The notes beneath the pieces are model-generated. The model saw nothing but the letters and a program-made list of their open reading frames with translations. It was not told the DNA's origin and made no database searches. This document shows, in pieces, positions 1-7,860 of a stretch of DNA of 64,000 nt. The position numbers and the translations under genes are program-made. The stretch lies in assembly GCF_900112495.1 (NCBI RefSeq), contig NZ_FOMA01000007.1, positions 124,001-188,000 of the forward strand, given 5' to 3'. Source of the stretch: Bacillus sp. OV322 (GTDB lineage Bacteria; Bacillota; Bacilli; Bacillales; DSM-1321). Each line of letters begins with the position of its first letter. The stretch's first letter is position 1.

Positions 1-35
1 CTCCGTTCCATTTCGGCAAAAATGACTTCGTCCAT
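1..35 (-). CDS. Start of a further siderophore permease gene (partial)
   Basis: An ATG reads leftward from base 35 (MDEVIFAEMER...) and runs off the window edge. It overlaps the stop codon of the permease gene to its right (TGATG), which means translational coupling. Fur-controlled Bacillus siderophore importers normally encode a binding protein followed by two FecCD-type permeases, so this is most likely the second permease. Only 11 codons are visible, so the identity rests on position. Confidence 0.5.
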   Translation of the reverse strand, partial: MDEVIFAEMER

Positions 36-1078
36 CACAGCGACCTCCCTTCTCTGCGCGCAACAAACAAAAAGAAAGGCACACCGATTAAGGCAAATAA
101 AGCTCCGATGGGTGTTTCAAATGGCGGATTAATCATTCTTGCCCCTATATCAGCAAAGGTCATCAGCAAACCTCCAAGTATACCTGAACAAGGAATAATC
201 CAGCGGTAATCCACGCCTACCAGATATCTTGTCAAATGCGGAATAACGAGTCCGACAAATCCTATTGGCCCTACAGCAGAAACAGCAGTACCAGCCAGAA
301 TGAGAATGACGAGGGAACAGGCAAGCTTTACAAATCCAGTTCTCTGGCCAAGGCCTTTAGCTACATCTTCCCCCAGACTCAAAAGAGTGATAGACCGCGA
401 AAGCATGAGGGCAAAAAGAAGTGCGATAACAAACCATGGAAACATGATTCTCAGCTGCTCCCACTTCACGCCTGCTGCCCCTCCCGCAAACCAGAAGGCA
501 AGATCCTGGCTAAGCTTAAAATGGATAGCAATCCCCTCGCTCATTGCCGTCATGAGTGCAGTAACAGAAGCACCTGCCAAAACCAGCCTCATTGGTGAGA
601 GGCCGCCTTTGGCCAGTGATCCTGTGCCGTAGACCAGTATGGCTGCAAGCGCCGACCCCAGAAATGAAAAAAGAATTAGAGAGTTATAGGATATTCCAGG
701 AAAAAAGGCAAAGCATATAGCGACCATTAATACAGCTCCAGCATTAAGCCCCATCAGCCCTGAATCAGCCAGCGGATTCCTTGTCATGCCCTGCATGATG
801 GCCCCGCTTACTGCAAATGCCGCGCCAACTATAACATCCGCCAATGACCTTGGCAGACGGAGTTCCCTGATTATAGTGTGCTTTGGCATATCAGGGTTGT
901 AGCTGAAAATGGCGGACCATACGGTTTTAAGGTCAATGTCCGCGGCTCCGACCGAGATGGAAAGGGCGGCACCGAAAAGCAGGGCAAGCATGCCTGCTGT
1001 CAGGATAAGTGTCGCTGCCCATGGCCTTGTATGCAGTTTTTCATTGTGTTTTTCTATACTTTCCAATTCTTCATTCAT
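35..1078 (-). CDS. Iron-siderophore ABC transporter permease, FecCD family
   Basis: Integral membrane subunit of an Fe(III)-siderophore importer, 347 aa, the usual length for FecCD/BtuC permeases. After a short cytoplasmic N-terminus there are about nine to ten hydrophobic helices. Family hallmarks are RLPRSLADVIVGAAFAVSGA near residue 75 and QGMTRNPLADSGLMGLNAGA near residue 95. The C-terminal GPIGFVGLVIPHLTRYLVG segment is the conserved loop that contacts the ATPase. The first permease of the B. subtilis YfiYZ-YfhA system is the closest relative I can name from memory. It lies 128 bp downstream of the binding-protein gene and overlaps the next permease, so it belongs to the same Fur-controlled operon. 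Confidence 0.93.
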   Translation of the reverse strand: MNEELESIEKHNEKLHTRPWAATLILTAGMLALLFGAALSISVGAADIDLKTVWSAIFSYNPDMPKHTIIRELRLPRSLADVIVGAAFAVSGAIMQGMTRNPLADSGLMGLNAGAVLMVAICFAFFPGISYNSLILFSFLGSALAAILVYGTGSLAKGGLSPMRLVLAGASVTALMTAMSEGIAIHFKLSQDLAFWFAGGAAGVKWEQLRIMFPWFVIALLFALMLSRSITLLSLGEDVAKGLGQRTGFVKLACSLVILILAGTAVSAVGPIGFVGLVIPHLTRYLVGVDYRWIIPCSGILGGLLMTFADIGARMINPPFETPIGALFALIGVPFFLFVARREGRSL

Positions 1079-1120
1079 TTACTTCGCCTCAGATTTTCTT
1101 TAGGTGTATTTCCTGAAAAT

Positions 1121-1141
1121 GGCCCGGCAATAACCGGGTCC
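1121..1141 (-). terminator. Intercistronic hairpin between binding protein and permease
   Basis: A GC-rich stem (GGACCCGG / CCGGGCC with a 6-nt loop) lies between the lipoprotein gene and the permease gene. The minus-strand transcript has only a weak T-tract after it, so it probably attenuates transcription or stabilises the upstream message, giving more binding protein than permease. It is not a full terminator. Confidence 0.5.
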
Positions 1142-1180
1142 TGTTTTTGTTATTAAAATATGGTTTCTTTCTTTTTGAAT

Positions 1181-1201
1181 AGCTGTTTTCGTAAACTTTG
1201 C
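1181..1201 (+). repeat. Orphan end of the dispersed MITE-like element
   Basis: Twenty-one bases (AGCTGTTTTCGTAAACTTTG plus C) match the outer end of the repeat found at 29112-29337 and elsewhere, with only the first base changed. No internal part of the element follows. It is probably the scar of a decayed or deleted copy inside the siderophore operon. Confidence 0.55.
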
Positions 1202-1206
1202 TTTTT

Positions 1207-2154
1207 TTACTTATGATGGATTAATTTATCAGTAATGAATTTTAACTGGCCTTCCTGCGAAATAGGATCATTGAAGTAAAAGCCTATTGGATCAATTTCA
1301 AACACTCTGTCATTTTTAACAGCGTCAAGATCCTTCCAGACCTTGCTGTTATATGTTTTGCTGCCATTATCATCTACAGACCATGGACTTGTAAAAATGT
1401 AGTCTCCTGCTATTTCCGGTATTTTTTCAAGGGAATATTGAGCATAGCCGGTTTTTGAGTCAATTGCATCTCTTTGGATTGCTGCAGGAGCTTTTAAGCC
1501 GAATTCAGTATATATAATTTCCCCGCCGCGGCCAAAGGTGGCGCCAAAAGCATTAATTTCCTTAGCAGTAGGCTGAATCAGTGCAACGGTTTTGTTTCCG
1601 ACTGCTTTTTGGACCTGCGGTTTGTATTCTGCAATTTTCTTGTCCCAATCAGAAAGCCACTTTTCCGCTTTCTTTTCAGTGCCGGTCATTTTGCCGAATT
1701 CCTTAAGCTGATCCTTAGAATTCAATTTTGAATAATCTATCGCAACTGTTGGAGCGATTTTTTCAAGCTTATCGATAGCCGGGTAAGTCGTCCAGGCAAT
1801 AATTAAATCTGGATTCAGAGCAAGAATCTTTTCGATAGAAGTGCCATCGCCAAGATTGGCCACTCCCTTTGTTTTACCTTTATAGAATGGATTGTTAAAT
1901 ACATTGTCAGGTGCACCTGCAGGCTTGATGCCAAGAGTCAGGAAATCCCCATAGTAACTGTCTGCCACCAGTACCACCCTTTTTGGGTGCTTTGGTATTT
2001 TAATAATTCCATTCTCTGCTTTATATGTAATCATCTCTGATTTTTTGTTTTCTTTAGATTCCTGTTTATCAGATCCATTGCTGCAGGCGCTGAGTACAGC
2101 TGCAAAAGCAACAAGCAAAATCATTGTAAGCAGGCTTTTCTTTTTGTTAAACAT
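1207..2154 (-). CDS. Iron-siderophore ABC transporter substrate-binding lipoprotein
   Basis: Extracytoplasmic solute receptor of the iron importer, 315 aa. A lysine-rich N-terminus and hydrophobic stretch end in the lipobox L-S-A-C with the lipid-bearing Cys at residue 24, followed by a Ser/Lys/Glu-rich linker. The rest is a PF01497-type (helical backbone) binding protein: the opening strand reads KHPKRVVLVADSYYGDFLTLG and the domain contains LNPDLIIAWTTYP. It resembles B. subtilis FeuA/YfiY; the ligand cannot be told from sequence. It is first in its operon, directly behind a perfect Fur box, so it should be expressed under iron limitation. Confidence 0.93.
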   Translation of the reverse strand: MFNKKKSLLTMILLVAFAAVLSACSNGSDKQESKENKKSEMITYKAENGIIKIPKHPKRVVLVADSYYGDFLTLGIKPAGAPDNVFNNPFYKGKTKGVANLGDGTSIEKILALNPDLIIAWTTYPAIDKLEKIAPTVAIDYSKLNSKDQLKEFGKMTGTEKKAEKWLSDWDKKIAEYKPQVQKAVGNKTVALIQPTAKEINAFGATFGRGGEIIYTEFGLKAPAAIQRDAIDSKTGYAQYSLEKIPEIAGDYIFTSPWSVDDNGSKTYNSKVWKDLDAVKNDRVFEIDPIGFYFNDPISQEGQLKFITDKLIHHK

Positions 2155-2174
2155 GGTTTACCCCCTGTTAATAT

Positions 2175-2189
2175 TGATAATCATTATCA
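2175..2189 (-). promoter_or_regulatory. Fur box (7-1-7)
   Basis: TGATAATCATTATCA is a perfect 15-bp inverted repeat (TGATAAT-C-ATTATCA) matching the Bacillus Fur operator core. It lies 21 bp upstream of the siderophore-binding lipoprotein start, where bound Fur would block transcription when iron is plentiful. Confidence 0.92.
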
Positions 2190-2319
2190 CTTAATATGAT
2201 AACAAGTATTTTTAATGAAGTAAATAGGCTTTATTAGTCTGTTTCCTCTGATTTAGTTAAGTGATTCTCCGCAATAATTCTCCCTCCTCAATCATGAAGA
2301 CTGAAGGGATAAAAAAATA

Positions 2320-2348
2320 TGTTAACCCTAATGAAAAACAGGTTGACA
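2320..2348 (+). promoter_or_regulatory. BirA operator upstream of bioY
   Basis: TGTTAACC, a 13-nt spacer, then GGTTGACA form an interrupted palindrome matching the biotin-repressor operator of Bacillus biotin genes as I recall it (TTGTTAACC-N13-GGTTAACAA), with one mismatch in the right arm. The right arm contains TTGACA, which can serve as a -35 box, so BirA-biotinyl-AMP would sit on the promoter. It lies about 60 bp before the bioY start. Confidence 0.85.
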
Positions 2349-2410
2349 TAAAGCTCAAAAAAACATTATCCTCTATATATAAACACTATTACTATAACGG
2401 AGGAATTCAA

Positions 2411-3007
2411 ATGAAAAGGAAGTTTACTGCGATTGATTTAACACTCGGAGGCATGTTCATTGCTCTAATGATGATCGGTGCAAACATTACCTCACTCATT
2501 CCTTTTATGGTTGTCGGCGGTGTTCCGATTACCCTGCAGACTTTTTTCGCTATTTTAGCAGGAACCGTTTTAGGCAGCAGACTCGGAGCTTTTACCATGA
2601 TGGCTTATACACTGGTTGGACTTGTTGGTGTTCCTGTATTTGCTAAATTTAGCGGCGGAGTTTCAACTGTGGTCAGCCCTACTTTCGGTTTTATTCTTTC
2701 ATACATATTAACAGCTTATGCAGCAGGGAAAATCTCAGAAAAAAGCCGGACACTTCCTACGTTCATTATTGGTGCTCTTGCAGGAATGATCATCAATTAT
2801 GTCATCGGCACAAACTGGATGTATTATGCCTATAAACTTTGGGCAAGTGCACCGGAAGGATTCACCTATAAAATGGCTTGGGCGTGGATGGCCGTTCCTC
2901 TTCCGAAGGATATCATACTAGCTGTTTTGGCTGGAGTCATGTCTTACCGCTTAGATAAAACCGTTTTATCACGCAGTAAATTCAGAAGGACAAAAACGGC
3001 TGCTTAA
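2411..3007 (+). CDS. bioY: Biotin transporter BioY
   Basis: Substrate-binding membrane (S) component for biotin uptake, usually working with an ECF energy-coupling module. The 198-aa protein has about six hydrophobic helices and typical BioY stretches: GGVPITLQTFFAILAGTVLG near residue 37, GGVSTVVSPTFGFILSY near residue 82 and AVPLPKDIILAVLAGV near the C-terminus. The frame is open much further upstream, but GGAGG 6 bp before the ATG at 2411 and alignment with the family fix this start. A BirA operator precedes it and a strong terminator follows, so it is a single-gene biotin-repressed unit. Confidence 0.93.
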   Translation: MKRKFTAIDLTLGGMFIALMMIGANITSLIPFMVVGGVPITLQTFFAILAGTVLGSRLGAFTMMAYTLVGLVGVPVFAKFSGGVSTVVSPTFGFILSYILTAYAAGKISEKSRTLPTFIIGALAGMIINYVIGTNWMYYAYKLWASAPEGFTYKMAWAWMAVPLPKDIILAVLAGVMSYRLDKTVLSRSKFRRTKTAA

Positions 3008-3019
3008 TTGCCGCTAAAT

Positions 3020-3072
3020 AAAGAGGCTGTTAACCGGACTAGTAGTCATGGTCCCGGAACAGCCTCTTTTTT
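3020..3072 (+). terminator. Rho-independent terminator after bioY
   Basis: AAAGAGGCTGTT pairs with AACAGCCTCTTT around a roughly 28-nt loop and is followed by a T-tract. Confidence 0.85.
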
Positions 3073-3157
3073 ATAAGCTCAGTTATGGTTTTTCAAGTTT
3101 TACATATCCTCAGCAAACGATAAAGCCAGTAAATGCGTGATAAAGCTGACTGCTGTA

Positions 3158-5038
3158 TTATAAACCTTCGAACTCGGTGTAAAGCTCCTCTATCTTCTGC
3201 TCTGCCTGCATAAGGCGCTCGTGCAATTTCTGCAGCACCTGCAGATCTGTTTCTTTTTCCATTTCTCCTGCCAGCTGCCTTGCCTGAAGCTCTGCTTTTT
3301 CCATTTCAGCTTCTATCTTTTCCATATCCTTTTTTGTTTCCATTTTTTCTTTTTCTCTTTTTCTTGATGGCCGCACATCTTCTTGAACGAATTCACTGAT
3401 ATTTTTACTGCTCCATTCATCCAGTTTTTTTCTTGCCCAGCTATAGTTTCCGGCAAAGGCATGCAGGCTTTCATTCTCCACCCAGTAGGTTTTATCGAAC
3501 AGTTTATCCAGCAAATACCTGTCGTGGGACACTGCAAGGATTGTACCGCAAAAATCCTCAAGCGCATCCTCAAGCACTTCCCGGGAATCAATATCAAGGT
3601 GGTTTGTAGGTTCATCCAGTATTAATAAGTTAATATCCTGATGCATGAGCTGAGCCAGGCGAAGCCGCATTCTTTCGCCGCCGCTCAGCTGTCCAACCTT
3701 GCGGAAAACCGCTGCTCCGTAAAATAAAAAACCTGCCAGAATACGCCTTGCCTGCCCCTCATCTACCATTGCTTCTTGCCGGAAAGCCTCAATAACAGTT
3801 TCATTTCCATTTGAGTTATACAGATGCTGAGAAAGGTAGCCTATCTTGACATTGCTTCCAATGCGAATCTCGCCTTTGTCCGCGTGAACATCACCAAGCA
3901 GCATCTTGAGCAAGGTGGACTTCCCGGTACCGTTCCTTCCTACAATGCTAGCGCGGTCCTGATATTGAAGCTGCAGGTTTGCATCCTTAAACAGCATCTT
4001 GTTTCCATATGCTTTAGCTGCATTTTTCACAGCAATCACATCTTTTCCGCTTCTTCCAGCCGTCTCGAACTGCAGTCCCATTTTCTTTCTTTCAATAATT
4101 GGGCGCTTCAGCTTTTCGATTCTCTCAAGAGCTCTTTCCATATTTCTTGCTCTTTTATGCAAACCTTCATTAGGAGGGTTTGCCTGATTAGCCCATTCTC
4201 TCAATCTCTTGATTGCATCCTTCATTTTCTTGATTTTTTTTTGCTGCTCCTGATAAGCCTGAAATTCCTCAAGCAGCCTCTTTTCTTTTTCAATGACAAA
4301 ACCTGAGTAATTCTGATGATAAACAGTTGCTTCTCCGTCTTCAAGGTCAATAATTTTCGTTGCTGTTTCATCAAGGAAGTAACGATCATGGGATACAACA
4401 GCCACTGTCCCATCATACTCCCTGATAAATCGCTCAAGCCATTCTGCCGCGTAAATATCCAGGTGATTGGTCGGCTCATCAAGCAGCAATAAATCCGGCT
4501 TTTGAAGCAAAATGAGCCCTAAGCATATTTTGGTCTGCTCTCCTCCGCTGAGTGATAAAAAGGGGGAATTCAGTAAGCTCTCTATGCCAAGCCCATTCGC
4601 AATCCTTGATATTTGGGCCTCTATGCTGTACCCGTCAAGAAGTGAAAATCGTTCCTGGAGGAAGCCATATTCCTCCAGCTTACGTGTTAAAGCAGACTCA
4701 TCGATTTCAGATGCCATGGATTCCTCATACTCACTCATTTTTTCATAAATTGAAATGGCCTCATCAAAGGCAGACATTAAAACATCCCTGCCCTGCGTAT
4801 TTTCGGGAAAAGATGGGAGCTGAGACAAATAGCCGATTTTCAATCCTTTTTTCACAAATATAGAACCGGAGTCCGGCGTTTCTGCACCGGCTAATAATTT
4901 TAAAATCGTTGTCTTGCCGCCTCCGTTTCTTCCTACCAGACCAATTCGCTCTTTTTCTTTTATCTCCAGTGATAAATTTTCAAAAACAATGCTGCCTCCG
5001 TACATTTTGCTGACCTGATTCATTCCGCAAAGAATCAT
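3158..5038 (-). CDS. ABC-F family ATPase (ribosome-associated)
   Basis: Soluble tandem-ABC protein of 626 aa with no membrane segment. Domain 1 has Walker A GRNGGGKTT, signature LSGGE and Walker B LLLLDEPTNHLD. Domain 2 has GRNGTGKST, LSGGE and LLILDEPTNHLD. Between them is the charged P-site tRNA-interacting linker (EKRLLEEFQAYQEQQKKIKK, then WANQANPPNEGLHKRARNME). The C-terminus is a Glu/Lys coiled coil. ABC-F proteins act on the ribosome as translation factors or antibiotic-resistance (ribosome protection) factors; I cannot assign the subfamily. The ATG at 5038 has a GGGAG site 9 bp upstream; an upstream ATG at 5080 would add residues encoded in repeat-like DNA and was rejected. Confidence 0.9.
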   Translation of the reverse strand: MILCGMNQVSKMYGGSIVFENLSLEIKEKERIGLVGRNGGGKTTILKLLAGAETPDSGSIFVKKGLKIGYLSQLPSFPENTQGRDVLMSAFDEAISIYEKMSEYEESMASEIDESALTRKLEEYGFLQERFSLLDGYSIEAQISRIANGLGIESLLNSPFLSLSGGEQTKICLGLILLQKPDLLLLDEPTNHLDIYAAEWLERFIREYDGTVAVVSHDRYFLDETATKIIDLEDGEATVYHQNYSGFVIEKEKRLLEEFQAYQEQQKKIKKMKDAIKRLREWANQANPPNEGLHKRARNMERALERIEKLKRPIIERKKMGLQFETAGRSGKDVIAVKNAAKAYGNKMLFKDANLQLQYQDRASIVGRNGTGKSTLLKMLLGDVHADKGEIRIGSNVKIGYLSQHLYNSNGNETVIEAFRQEAMVDEGQARRILAGFLFYGAAVFRKVGQLSGGERMRLRLAQLMHQDINLLILDEPTNHLDIDSREVLEDALEDFCGTILAVSHDRYLLDKLFDKTYWVENESLHAFAGNYSWARKKLDEWSSKNISEFVQEDVRPSRKREKEKMETKKDMEKIEAEMEKAELQARQLAGEMEKETDLQVLQKLHERLMQAEQKIEELYTEFEGL

Positions 5039-5070
5039 GTTTATGACTCCCTTTCTCTTCTTTATTTTAG

Positions 5071-5130
5071 GCTTTGCCAAACTTGCCTGCTGATTTGCAC
5101 TTCACACAATACTCCAGGGCGTTCCCGCCA
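5071..5130 (+). repeat. Fragment of a second dispersed repeat family
   Basis: The block starting GGCTTTGCCAAACTTGCCTG is similar to the one at 23022 (GGCTCTGTTAAACTTGCCTG), and both continue into TGATTT or GGATTT. Its start resembles the ends of the MITE-like element but the interior differs. With only two copies here the boundaries are uncertain. Confidence 0.35.
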
Positions 5131-5207
5131 AAGCCATATATTAGTTTCCAGACATAAAAAAGACCGCAGGAAAGAAGTTTGCAGCTTCTTCCCGCGGCCA
5201 GTTAAAG

Positions 5208-5238
5208 AAAAAGAGAGCTCTCAAAAGGCTCTCTTTTT
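5208..5238. terminator. Bidirectional hairpin terminator
   Basis: AAAAAGAGAGC and GCTCTCTTTTT form a perfect 11-bp stem around a 9-nt loop. It serves the small minus-strand ORF at 5284-5400. A second, imperfect hairpin sits at about 5160-5200. Confidence 0.8.
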
Positions 5239-5283
5239 CCCATTCTATAAGTTAAGGGTGAAGAGACTTCTAATCATTCCGTT

Positions 5284-5400
5284 TCATGTATTCAGTTGTA
5301 AAAAAGGCAGACTTCCCCCTTGATTACAATCCTCATGAAAAATTGCACGGCAAATATACATAAAGTCCAGCCATTGCTCGCGCAAAATAGAATGATTCAT
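5284..5400 (-). CDS. Small conserved-looking peptide, 38 aa
   Basis: The ORF reads MNHSILREQWLDFMYICRAI followed by an acidic/Cys/Gly stretch and ends in LQLNT. A very strong ribosome binding site (GGAGGTG, 6 bp spacing) precedes the ATG, and terminators lie on both sides, so it is a free-standing unit. I do not recognise a named family. A second short ORF at 24411-24497 shares the HSIxREQ core and the same spacing to a following Phe and Arg, which argues that it is a real gene. It is too short for automatic gene callers with an ordinary length cut-off. Confidence 0.6.
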   Translation of the reverse strand: MNHSILREQWLDFMYICRAIFHEDCNQGGSLPFLQLNT

Positions 5401-5464
5401 CTCTTTCACCTCCATTAGAAAATTTTGAATTATATAAATTTTATAACAACTCTGCTAATATTAC

Positions 5465-5514
5465 AATAAAAAAATTGGATAACAAGGGATAAAGTCATCC
5501 CCTGTTATCCAATT
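5465..5514 (-). terminator. Terminator of the riboflavin operon
   Basis: On the minus strand ATTGGATAACAGGGGAT pairs with ATCCCTTGTTATCCAAT (one bulge) around a 6-nt loop and is followed by TTTTTTTATTG, directly after ribH. Confidence 0.88.
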
Positions 5515-5525
5515 CTTCTCTATTC

Positions 5526-5993
5526 TTAACCTATCATTTTTTGCAAGTTTGCCATTTCTATGGCTGAAACAGCAGAATCATAGCCTTTATTTCCAGCTTT
5601 CGTGCCGGCGCGTTCTATAGCCTGTTCAATATTTTCGGTAGTCAGTACCCCAAATATCACCGGTACTCCTGTTTCAAGGGAGACAGAAGCAATGCCTTTG
5701 GCTGCTTCATTGCAAACATAGTCATAATGGGAAGTTGCCCCCCTGATCACTGTACCAAGACAAATGACTGCATCATATCTATTTGTATTGACCAGTTTTT
5801 TAGCAATCATCGGAATTTCAAATGCCCCAGGAACCCAGGCGATATCAATGTCCTCCTCATTAAGGCCATGACGCTTTAAGCCATCCAGTGCTCCCCCAAG
5901 AAGCTTTCCTGTAATGAATTCATTGAATCGTCCAACCACAATTCCAACTTTCAATCCTGACCCTACTAAATTTCCTTCAAATGTATTACCCAT
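5526..5993 (-). CDS. ribH: 6,7-dimethyl-8-ribityllumazine synthase
   Basis: Condenses 3,4-dihydroxy-2-butanone 4-phosphate with 5-amino-6-ribitylaminouracil, the penultimate step of riboflavin synthesis. The 155-aa length is typical of the icosahedral enzyme. Visible signature blocks are [20 protein letters not shown], the substrate loop VPGAFEIPM and [19 protein letters not shown], which carries the catalytic His. It is the last gene of the operon, 12 bp after ribBA, with a terminator right behind it. Upstream order is ribD-ribE-ribBA-ribH, as in B. subtilis. Confidence 0.97.
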   Translation of the reverse strand: MGNTFEGNLVGSGLKVGIVVGRFNEFITGKLLGGALDGLKRHGLNEEDIDIAWVPGAFEIPMIAKKLVNTNRYDAVICLGTVIRGATSHYDYVCNEAAKGIASVSLETGVPVIFGVLTTENIEQAIERAGTKAGNKGYDSAVSAIEMANLQKMIG

Positions 5994-6005
5994 TTTTTAT
6001 TCCTC

Positions 6006-7199
6006 CTATAATGACAGCAGATGCCCCATTTTCACTTTTTTTGTTTGTAGATAGTGTTCATTTTCTTTAATTGCCGGAATCTCAATTGCCACACGTTCTG
6101 TTATCTCAAGTCCATAACCGGTTAAGCCTGCCATTTTTTTCGGATTATTCGTCATAAGCCTCATTTTCGTGATGCCGAGATCCTTCAATATTTGGGCTCC
6201 GATTCCATAGTCTCTCAGCTCAGCAGGAAATCCAAGCTTCTCATTGGCCTGAATCGTATCATAGCCATGTTCCTGCAATTCGTAAGCTTTAAGTTTGTTC
6301 ATCAGGCCGATGCCGCGCCCTTCTTGCCTCATATAAAGCAGCACACCATTTCCTTCAGACTCGATCCGTGCCAGCGCGGCATGCAGCTGCGGTCCGCAGT
6401 CACAGCGGTGCGAGCCGAAAATATCTCCTGTCAGACATTCAGAATGCACGCGGACGAGCACTGGCTTATCGGGATCGATTTCACCCTTGATTAATGCAAA
6501 GTGATCCTGCTGGTCAAAGGCATTAGAATAGCCAATCATCCTGAAATCGCCAAATGATGTCGGAAGCTTGACTTCCGCTTCTCTTTTCACGCTTTGCTCC
6601 GATTCTCTGCGATAAGCAATGAGGTCAGCGATCGATATCATCTTTAGTCCATGTTCTTCAGCAATTAAAGCCAGATCGGGCACTCTTGCCATTGTTCCAT
6701 CTTCATTCATGATTTCACAAATAACCCCTGCGGGAGCAGTTCCTGAAAGCTTTGCTAAATCAACGGCAGCTTCTGTATGCCCGGCACGGCGGAGGACACC
6801 GCCTTCCTTTGCAATCAAAGGAAAAACGTGGCCCGGCCGCTTCAAATCTTCTGGAACAGTATTTTCATTGAGAAGTTCGAGGATTGTGAGCGAACGGTCA
6901 TAAGCACTAATTCCTGTTGAGGTATTTTTGTGATCAATACTCACAGTGAATGCTGTTCCAAAAGGATCGGTATTTTTGCCAATCATAGGATGCAGCTCCA
7001 GCTTTTCTGCTATTTCTCCAGAGATACTTGTACAAATCAAACCGCGTCCATATTTCGCCATAAAGTTGATTACCTCTGGAGTGGCCTTATCTGCTGCGGC
7101 TACAAAGTCACCTTCATTTTCACGGTCTTCATCATCTACTACAATGACAATTTTCCCGGCTGCGATGTCCGCCAGTGCTTCTTCAATACTGCTCAGCAT
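6006..7199 (-). CDS. ribBA: Bifunctional 3,4-dihydroxy-2-butanone 4-phosphate synthase / GTP cyclohydrolase II
   Basis: Supplies both precursors of the lumazine ring. The N-terminal half (about residues 1-200) is the RibB domain with the acidic metal loop [11 protein letters not shown] and [24 protein letters not shown]. The C-terminal half is GTP cyclohydrolase II with the zinc-binding block [20 protein letters not shown] and the catalytic RQEGRGIGL. The 397-aa length is standard. An AAGGAG site lies before the ATG at 7199 ([16 protein letters not shown]); the 36 extra in-frame codons upstream lie in the ribE end and were dropped. Confidence 0.97.
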   Translation of the reverse strand: MLSSIEEALADIAAGKIVIVVDDEDRENEGDFVAAADKATPEVINFMAKYGRGLICTSISGEIAEKLELHPMIGKNTDPFGTAFTVSIDHKNTSTGISAYDRSLTILELLNENTVPEDLKRPGHVFPLIAKEGGVLRRAGHTEAAVDLAKLSGTAPAGVICEIMNEDGTMARVPDLALIAEEHGLKMISIADLIAYRRESEQSVKREAEVKLPTSFGDFRMIGYSNAFDQQDHFALIKGEIDPDKPVLVRVHSECLTGDIFGSHRCDCGPQLHAALARIESEGNGVLLYMRQEGRGIGLMNKLKAYELQEHGYDTIQANEKLGFPAELRDYGIGAQILKDLGITKMRLMTNNPKKMAGLTGYGLEITERVAIEIPAIKENEHYLQTKKVKMGHLLSL

Positions 7200-7218
7200 A
7201 TCAATCAGCTCCTTTTTA

Positions 7219-7860
7219 TCAGAATCCGCTTTTCTCCAGCAGTTCGTAAGTAACAGACGTTTTAGTCTGTTTTTCCCGATTATTTTGATGGTACATATAT
7301 TTTCCAATCATATCCGCTTCAATGTTGACAATTTCGCCCGGCGCTTTTCTGCCTAATACGGTTTCTTTGTGAGTATGCGGAATCAGGGATATGGTCAGCT
7401 TATTTTCTGACAGATCAAAGACAGTCAGACTGACACCATCAATGGCAACTGAGCCTTTTGGAATGCAGTATTTATACACATATTCAGGAACTTCAATTAC
7501 ATAGTAAACGGCATTCTCCTTATGCTGTTTTTTCACTATCATTCCTGTTCCATCCACATGTCCGGAAACAAAATGCCCTCCAAACCTGCCGTTCGCAGCC
7601 ATGGCCCTTTCAAGATTAACAGGTGAACCGGCTTTTAAATTAATCAGTGACGTAGCATTTACCGTTTCTGGCATCACGTCCAACGTAAAAGAATTACTCT
7701 TATATTCTGTAACTGTTAAACATACCCCGTTGACAGAAATGCTGTCCCCAAGATGCATGTCATGTGTAATTTTATTTGAAAGTATGGTCAATTCCATACT
7801 GTTGCGGCCTTTCTTTATACCGCCGACAGTGCCGATATCTTCTACGATTCCTGTGAACAT
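7219..7860 (-). CDS. ribE: Riboflavin synthase, alpha subunit
   Basis: Dismutates two 6,7-dimethyl-8-ribityllumazine molecules into riboflavin. The 213-aa protein shows the internal duplication of the family: [12 protein letters not shown] with [15 protein letters not shown] in the first half and MIVKK with [15 protein letters not shown] in the second, plus [13 protein letters not shown] between them. Its start overlaps the end of ribD by 19 bp and the stop is 19 bp before ribBA, so all are cotranscribed from the FMN-riboswitch promoter. Confidence 0.97.
   Translation of the reverse strand: MFTGIVEDIGTVGGIKKGRNSMELTILSNKITHDMHLGDSISVNGVCLTVTEYKSNSFTLDVMPETVNATSLINLKAGSPVNLERAMAANGRFGGHFVSGHVDGTGMIVKKQHKENAVYYVIEVPEYVYKYCIPKGSVAIDGVSLTVFDLSENKLTISLIPHTHKETVLGRKAPGEIVNIEADMIGKYMYHQNNREKQTKTSVTYELLEKSGF

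Noticed and set aside
236-1156. Plus-strand frames opposite the siderophore permease
   Set aside because: They mirror a clear FecCD gene, lack ribosome binding sites and show Cys/Arg-rich shadow composition.
6192-7356. Plus-strand frames opposite ribBA and ribE
   Set aside because: Antisense shadows of conserved riboflavin genes; no start signals.
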